From NCBI GenBank assembly GCA_017354895.1, contig CP071493.1, forward strand, positions 5,890,001 to 5,954,000: DNA of 64,000 nucleotides. The letters are read 5' to 3'. How positions within the stretch are numbered: the stretch's first letter is position 1; every line of letters starts with the position of its first letter. Positions 58,434-64,000 of this stretch are shown here, piece after piece. The notes beneath the pieces are model-generated. The model worked only from the letters and a program-made list of their open reading frames with translations. It did no database searches and was not told the origin of the DNA. Origin of the DNA: Podospora comata. Taxonomy: Eukaryota > Ascomycota > Sordariomycetes > Sordariales > Podosporaceae. The translations under genes and the position numbers were made by a program.

Positions 58434-61400
58434 GTTTATCAAGAAGGGAAAGGGAAAGTAATATTCCGGTTTGGAAGTCTTTTGAGTTCAAGGTAGGGGG
58501 GGGGCGGTTTGCAGACGGGGTTTGAAGGAAGAGGAGCAGTAGCAGCAGGGTTGGAATATCTGGGAGAGTTTTCTTGTTCTTCAAAATTCGGGAAGTTTCA
58601 ATTGTAGTATGGTTGGGATCGTGTAGTGATGTTTTTGTCTGTCTAACTTTTTTTTTCTTCTGTTTGTTTTCTACATAACACACAAGTCCAAGGCATTATT
58701 ACCTTTTTAACATGAGCAAGAAAGTTTTTGTTGGAAAAGTTTTGGGGGTATAACTGGAGAAACAAGGGGGCAGGGGTTTTTTTTTGAGTTGGGTGTAATG
58801 CTAGGAAGGTTTGAAAGACAGATGGGGTTTTTTTCGTTTTGTTTTTTTTTGCGCGTGTGTGTTGCGATGTTGTTTTTGCTTTGTGTTTACTTGGGAGGGA
58901 AAAGCATTTAGTTTATTTGTTAATACCTATGTGTTTAAAGTTCTCGAGGGGGGTTGATGGCTTTTTGTCTGTTGAGATAGTTTTGGGTGAGAATATAAGG
59001 GTGTCGAAAGTCAGTTTGTCTATTGTGCAGAATGTAGGGTTTGTTGGTGACTATGTGGTACAATGATGAATGCAAGGCTGTTGGGGAGGGTAGGTAGCCG
59101 ATGTCATTATCAGAAGGAGGCTTGCATTCATTCAGCTTTGGTGGTGGTGGTGCGAAGTGGGAGGTAGACATGGTACGGCTGAACTGCTGTGGAGTTAAAC
59201 AGGACGGAGGATCATGATGAGTGCTACTACCGATGTCCACGATGGGGGAGGTTGAAGGAAGCTTTTGGGAAAGTGAACCCCCGAGAAAGAGTTTATGGAC
59301 GTGATGTCCGCAGATTTGGCATCTGTGCGGTTTGTTGTGGCAGAATTGATCATCACCACCCTTGGTGATTCTTGATTGTGTTAACGGGAATTCATGCACC
59401 GGATCGACCGATTGATCGGCTTCTGGGATTTGTGGATGGTGTGGTTGACTCTAGAGAAATCTTTCTTTTCCACTTTGAGGAGTTGGGAGAAAAGGGTTGG
59501 GTAGGTTGTTGGCTCGGGAAGCAGGGGGGGACGGACGGTTGATCCGCTGTCACTTTGCAGGTGATGCATGTTGATGATGCATGGTGACCTGACGGGAGAC
59601 ATAGGTAGGTACGAAGCTGATTTGACAGATCAAGGGAGAGGTCAAAAGAAAGGGAAATGCCACCGATATCGCTGTTGAGGAGGGAGGAGGAGGGGGGGGT
59701 TGGTTTGTGAGACTTTTTTCTGTTTGCCATGTTGATAGACACACTGAGTCTTGTCGTAGTTGAGACGGTTACAGAAAGGGAAAAGGTCTGGGTTGTGTTT
59801 TGATATGTCATATTTTTTCTTCTTCCTGTCGTCGATTTCTCGATGAAGCCAGGAGAAGAAGGCCAACGGGAGTGCCGAACAGCCAAGTTGTCAGTGTCTC
59901 TAGACGAATGCCAACGTAGCTCTCGCTTGCCTTTTGGTTCTCGAACGGACCGATCTTGGGCAGTTTGGCAGTCCGGTTGCTGCTGCAGTGCACCACTGCA
60001 CCTCTGCCCTGTTGATGAAGCAGAAAGAAAAAAGATATTGCACAGACGCCCAAAGTGGGAAGATGAGGGATCGACGTTGTCCAAAAGGGGGTTTTGGTCC
60101 TGGTTTTGCATTCCCAAATCAAGAATAGGGTTTTGGTTAGCCTAGCGAATGTACATGCAGCTACTTTGTCTTGCCGGTGAGGGCATCTCGATGGGTGTTC
60201 AACAAACGTCGTTGGACATTGTCCTCCCCTCCTAAATGGAGGATTTCTTGTGAGACTCCGTAAACGCGCGTCATGTTGCACTCAATCGGCAGGCAAAAAA
60301 GTGATAATCAGGGGATCAATGGAGAGGTGGACGGTGGGAGATACCCCGCTATGAACTCACTATGTAGCCATGGTGTCTCTCACTGTGACTTGCAGTAGTG
60401 CTGAGATAGCTCTCAGGTGTGATTGTGATGTATGCCGAGTTGATCCGTCTGTCTTGGAGGAGGCTCAACTTCTTGTTTTGCATCAACGCATATCTCTCAT
60501 CACATTGTTATGAAGATGATGCAAAAGCAGCAAGACAGAGTATTGGTGACAGCTGTCAACCCCTGAGCCGTCGAACGCCGTCACTTGTGCACTTGTAACC
60601 GTTAACGAATGTTACGGTGACCATACCCAACCGTTGCCCAGTCCTATCCGCTGACAAGGGTCTCCCCAGACTCGAGATATTGTGGGGTATCGGTAACGGG
60701 GATGCTGGGGAGTGAGAAGCGGGAAAGGGGGTCTCGCGGACAGGGGCATGTGACGATTTCAAATGTGAAATTGACATGTGTCGGGTACGGGAACAACGGG
60801 ATCTTTTTTTCCCTCTTGCTCTCTAAATTCTCCTACCGAGCGGTGGCGGCAACAAGGAAAAAGGAAGAATGCGCTCGGGCTCTTCACAGACACAGACAAC
60901 AAGATTTCGGATCGAAGGGAGATCAGGGCCGAGACCTTGTTGGAGGGGGGAAAAACCCAGGATCTACGCCAGACAGGAACGGGTGGAGGAGTGACTGGGG
61001 GAAAGATGAGAGTCGGCTGTCCCCGGTGACATGACCCTCCGGAGCAACTCTGCGAGACATTTCACTGTTCTCCCTTGACTTTATCTGAGCGATGGACGGT
61101 GATGATGTGGCCATGGAAAGAAAAAAATTCCCGACAGCCTGGTTTTGGTTGGATTTGGGGCGGTGGAGAGCTATCTGCTGTGCGACTCGAACTGCAAAAA
61201 CCCTTATGAGAATCCTGGCAGCTGAACCCCCAGATAAACAGTTTGAGGTCATTCTCTCCATCATTTGCGGGGAGAATGAGAGGAAAGAGAAGGTTTCTGC
61301 GCTCATCATGTATCATCTAGAATGCAGGAACGGGGGTGTGTGTGTAGGTGGTGTGTCGCTAAGATGGGCGTGTGTATGTGTGGGTAGGATTCGGACCCGC

Positions 61401-62122
61401 GTACTGCGTCCAACAAGTTAGACAACTTTGGCATTTTTGTCGAGTGTGGTGGTCCAATCAGAAGGACAGGATTGGTGGTTCAAGACAGATTTCTCATATG
61501 ACTTCTTTTTCCTTTCCGTCTGATCTAACGTCGTGGTAGATCTCCGAAAACCAAGCAGCCTGGCGGATCTGACGGGTGGACGGATGAAGCTTATCTCAAC
61601 TTGGAAAGGAATGAAAAACCTGACGGGGAACAATGAGCTAACGGCCCGGCCGCTTGGACAACCGCTCAGTCTAGCCCCGACTGGGGGGGGGGGGGACAAG
61701 GCCATCAGGTTCCTGTCTTGTCTCTTTTCTTACCCTCTCTTTCGGTCGTCCGAGATGATTGATTGATAGCTACCCGGATCTAAGTACATGGATACAACAT
61801 GATGGGAGAGGCTAAGACAAACTATGCATTTCTGGGTCTGGGTGACCGACTGATGGTGATGTATTAATATCCCTCTGACGTCTCCTTCACATGCTTGCCC
61901 TCGGCCGTTCTTTTTTCTCTTATTATTTGCTGCGTGGACTATTACTCTTTGTGCTCCTACCCACTGCACATCGTCGTCATAAGCTGTCATAATCAATACA
62001 TCTCGACGACCGCTCTCATACGGTCTAATATCAGTTGTTACTACCACCGGCAGCTACCTCCACAACCACTCTGTCTACGAGATATCAGTATTTGTCTCCA
62101 TCTACCTACTCCGACTGCCAAA
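58434..62122. other. Intergenic, no confident gene (3.7 kb)
   Basis: This region is downstream of the GEF and upstream of the small cysteine protein. Minus-strand frames at 58935-59399 and 59392-60117 lack suitable ATG starts, and the plus-strand frames at 60.7-61.4 kb have no domain. The 59.3-kb frame contains CHNKPHRCQICGHHVH, a chance-looking Cys/His cluster that I could not place in a gene. Confidence 0.5.
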
Positions 62123-62528
62123 ATGAACGCCTGCCCATGTGCAAACTATTACAATGTATGCTTTCGCTATCGTCGCCTGAATCTTGGTGACGGATACTAA
62201 CGGCTCTGACTTACATAGAGACCCAACCCGAACCGTTGCACAAATTACGTATCCAAGTTCGGCGAGCGGTGTAAGCTCTGCGTCGTGAGTCATATCCCCA
62301 TTCCTCTCGAAATTTGTCAATTTCTAATCAGCTCTCACAAATTCTCAGACAGTCAAGGACGGCCAATCAATGACGCGAGGCTTGCTGCCCGAGGATGAGC
62401 TGTGGATGACTGCCACACCGGGGTACAATGACCAAGCTTATGGCAGCGGCGGTCAGGGATCCAAGAGTGGCAACAAGAAATCTGGGAGCAGCAGTGGCGG
62501 GTACATATCCTCGTGGTTGAGGAAGTGA
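62123..62528 (+). CDS. Small cysteine-containing protein (92 residues), unknown function
   Basis: Three exons: 62123-62155 (33 nt), 62219-62284 (66 nt) and 62349-62528 (180 nt), with introns of 63 and 64 nt (GTATGC and GTGAGT donors). Introns are phase 0, so each exon is a whole number of codons. The N-terminal 33 residues carry five cysteines in MNACPCANYYN, then RCTNYV and ERCKLCV. The C-x-C and C-x2-C pairs separated by about 22 residues suggest a small metal-binding knuckle; this is inference. The rest has DELWMTATPGYNDQAY and a Ser/Gly/Lys-rich tail ending ISSWLRK. No signal peptide is present, so it is probably intracellular. I know of similar small fungal proteins only as uncharacterised. 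The start is the first ATG after a CCAAA context at 62118-62122. Confidence 0.72.
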
Positions 62529-63002
62529 CTGAGGAAGATGAAGTGACTTTTGGCTTTTGTCGGAATATTGGTGCTGGAAACCATGGCGCATAGGGAAAAC
62601 TTACTATAGGCTGGAGTTCACGGGAAAGGGATACTGGAGTCTTGGAGTTGTACTTTGGTTTTGTGATGGGATGGGAAAAGGCACAGACTGAACTTTGGGA
62701 TATGGCAACTTGAGTGGAAGGGGCATTCAACTGGAACGATACCAAATATACTATAGACGGGGTAGGAACAATCAACACAGGACTTTATCATATACAATAA
62801 CAGTTTATCAAGCATCAAAGCTATGCTGCCTCTTTACAATCCAAAAGTGATACCCCCATGCGCCGCCCCGTACCTAACTCAAAAAAAATGATCATATCTC
62901 ATACTCAAAAGAAATGGTGGGCTTTTTTTTTTCCCATCACACGCGTGAAGTTGGACCCCCCGGCCCTACCCAGTCTCAGTTCCCGCCAGCACGCCCAGAC
63001 AA
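62529..63002. other. Convergent intergenic region
   Basis: The 474 bp between two facing 3' ends; untranslated regions only, nothing else seen. Confidence 0.6.
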
Positions 63003-63681
63003 TCAGTACAACCTTCTCTGATACCACCCCCTTTCTTCACCTTGCGCAAGTCTCATCAGCTCCTCCTTGATCCTCTTCCGTCTCTCCGCTCTGCTGATTG
63101 GTTTCTGTGGCCCTTCCTCCCCGTCTTCCCCTTCTTGCTCACCATCGTCTCCTTCTGTCTTCTTCTCAGCCTTCTTACTAGCCCTCATCCACCCAAGCAG
63201 CCCCCCCTTCTTCTTTTCCTTCTCCTCCACCTGCTTCTTCTCAGCCAGCACCTCCTCCTCAGTGGGAACAGTAGGAACAACAGAGATCACCACCTCCCTC
63301 TCCCGTTCCAGCTCCTTTTCCTTCTCCTCCTCCAACAAGATTTCTTTCAGTGGTCTCGGCGGGCGGGAGATATTCTCATCCTCGATGATCACTATCGTCC
63401 CATCCTCGAGCTCAGTGGTCGATTGCTTGAACCGATCAGGGAGGAAGATTTTGGGGGAGGGTTTAGGGCGGTTGATGCTCGCTCTAATTTCGCGGAGGGT
63501 GCGTTGTTGGATGGTGTACCCTGACAGGAAGAGAGCTAAAGTGAAGAAGAATACTATTTTGCGGAGGGGGTGGGTGGGTGGAATGTTAGTGACATGGAAC
63601 ATGGGACACGGGAAGGACGGGTAGGTGCATACCGACGCCGGAGGAGACGGCTATGGAGACTTGGCTGGAGGTGAGGAGCAT
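63003..63681 (-). CDS. Single-pass membrane protein with charged coiled tail, unknown function
   Basis: Exon 1 is 63681-63633, the intron 63632-63554 (GTATGC donor, CACTAAC branch site, AATAG acceptor), exon 2 63553-63003; 199 residues. The N-terminus MLLTSSQVSIAVSSGV is joined by the splice to VFFFTLALFLSGYTI, making one hydrophobic helix (~8-31) that is either a signal anchor or an uncleaved import signal. The remainder is highly charged: KPSPKIFLPDRFKQ, an acidic stretch LEDGTIVIIEDENISRPPRP, a Glu/Lys/Arg coiled region (~90-150) and a basic C-terminus RAERRKRIKEELMRLAQGEE. It resembles short fungal membrane proteins of the ER or mitochondrial inner membrane in shape only; location and function are unknown. 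Reading through the intron gives a different N-terminus without the helix start, so splicing is favoured. Confidence 0.75.
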
Positions 63682-64000
63682 TGTTTTTTTTTGTTTTTGT
63701 ATTTTTGTGTGTGTGTGTATGTGTGTGTGTGTCGTCTGTCCCTCGTTGCTCGTGTGTGCGTGGGTGATTGTGGTTCCCGAGAGGGTGAGGTATATATATA
63801 TATATATATGTATATATATTTATTTATATGTATGTATGTATCAATAGAGGATGTTGTTGCTACAACAGCTCAACAGAGAAGTCATCCATGGTTTGTTGAA
63901 GAGAGAGTGGTCACACTTGGATTTGTACCCACCCACGCCAACCTTGGCTTGCCCCTCCAACCAAAGAGCGAGGCGGCGGCGTGCCTTGGAACAACCCCGG
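63682..64000. other. Right edge, promoter of the membrane protein gene
   Basis: About 320 bp with simple repeats and no gene. Confidence 0.6.
63706..63840 (+). repeat. GT- and TA-rich simple repeats
   Basis: A (GT)n run at about 63708-63731 and a (TA)n/(TATG)n cluster at about 63791-63840, non-coding, in the promoter of the membrane protein gene. Confidence 0.8.

Noticed and set aside
59392-60117. 241-codon minus-strand frame
   Set aside because: Starts without ATG, composition is low-complexity Ser/Pro/Thr, and no motif is present.
61385-61440. GGTCCGAATCC on the minus strand, tRNA B-box-like
   Set aside because: Flanking bases do not form a T arm or cloverleaf.
1-64000. Transposons, viral relics, CRISPR arrays, rRNA genes
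   Set aside because: No terminal repeats, polymerase or integrase motifs, regularly spaced repeats or rRNA-like sequence were seen on either strand; absence by eye is not proof, and a repeat-library search would settle it.

Overview
The window looks like nuclear DNA of a filamentous ascomycete, most likely a Sordariomycete close to the Sordariales (inference). Every recognisable protein is fungal. Genes are mostly single-exon or carry one to three short introns (about 50-90 nt) with GTAAGT/GTATGT-type donors, CTRAC-type branch sites and a nearby AG. Overall base composition is balanced, with no AT-rich, RIP-like blocks and no recognisable transposon.

Layout from left to right: the N-terminal part of a PAS/GAF hybrid sensor kinase (-, runs off the left edge); SAICAR synthetase (-); a GPI-type secreted aspartic protease (+); a large protein of unknown function with what looks like a dead caspase-like N-terminal fold (-); D-arabinono-1,4-lactone oxidase (+); an eight-helix membrane protein with two DUF3433-type units (+); a BLOC-1 CNL1-like subunit (-); a two-exon CE2-type SGNH esterase (+); a two-finger C2H2 transcription factor resembling FlbC (-), alone in almost 20 kb of otherwise gene-free DNA; the NIMA mitotic kinase (-) divergent from an ankyrin/double-BTB protein (+); a small disordered protein (+); the V-ATPase proteolipid c subunit with tiny exons (-); a Rom2/Rgf-type Rho1 GEF (+); a 92-residue cysteine-containing protein (+); and a single-pass membrane protein (-).

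Functions are mixed: purine and erythroascorbate synthesis, wall or surface remodelling (protease, Rho1 GEF, esterase), endomembrane (V-ATPase, BLOC-1), cell cycle (NIMA), signalling and development (sensor kinase, C2H2 factor). Nothing indicates a secondary-metabolite cluster, provirus, CRISPR array or other coherent mobile system. The points most worth a second look are the caspase-like pseudoenzyme candidate, the isolated C2H2 gene in its desert, a base-skew switch inside many coding sequences, the repeated TMT/TMS motif in the Rho1 GEF tail, and the small cysteine protein. No tRNA or rRNA gene could be supported. Exon boundaries were read by eye from splice consensus plus frame continuity; each spliced model has a total coding length divisible by three.
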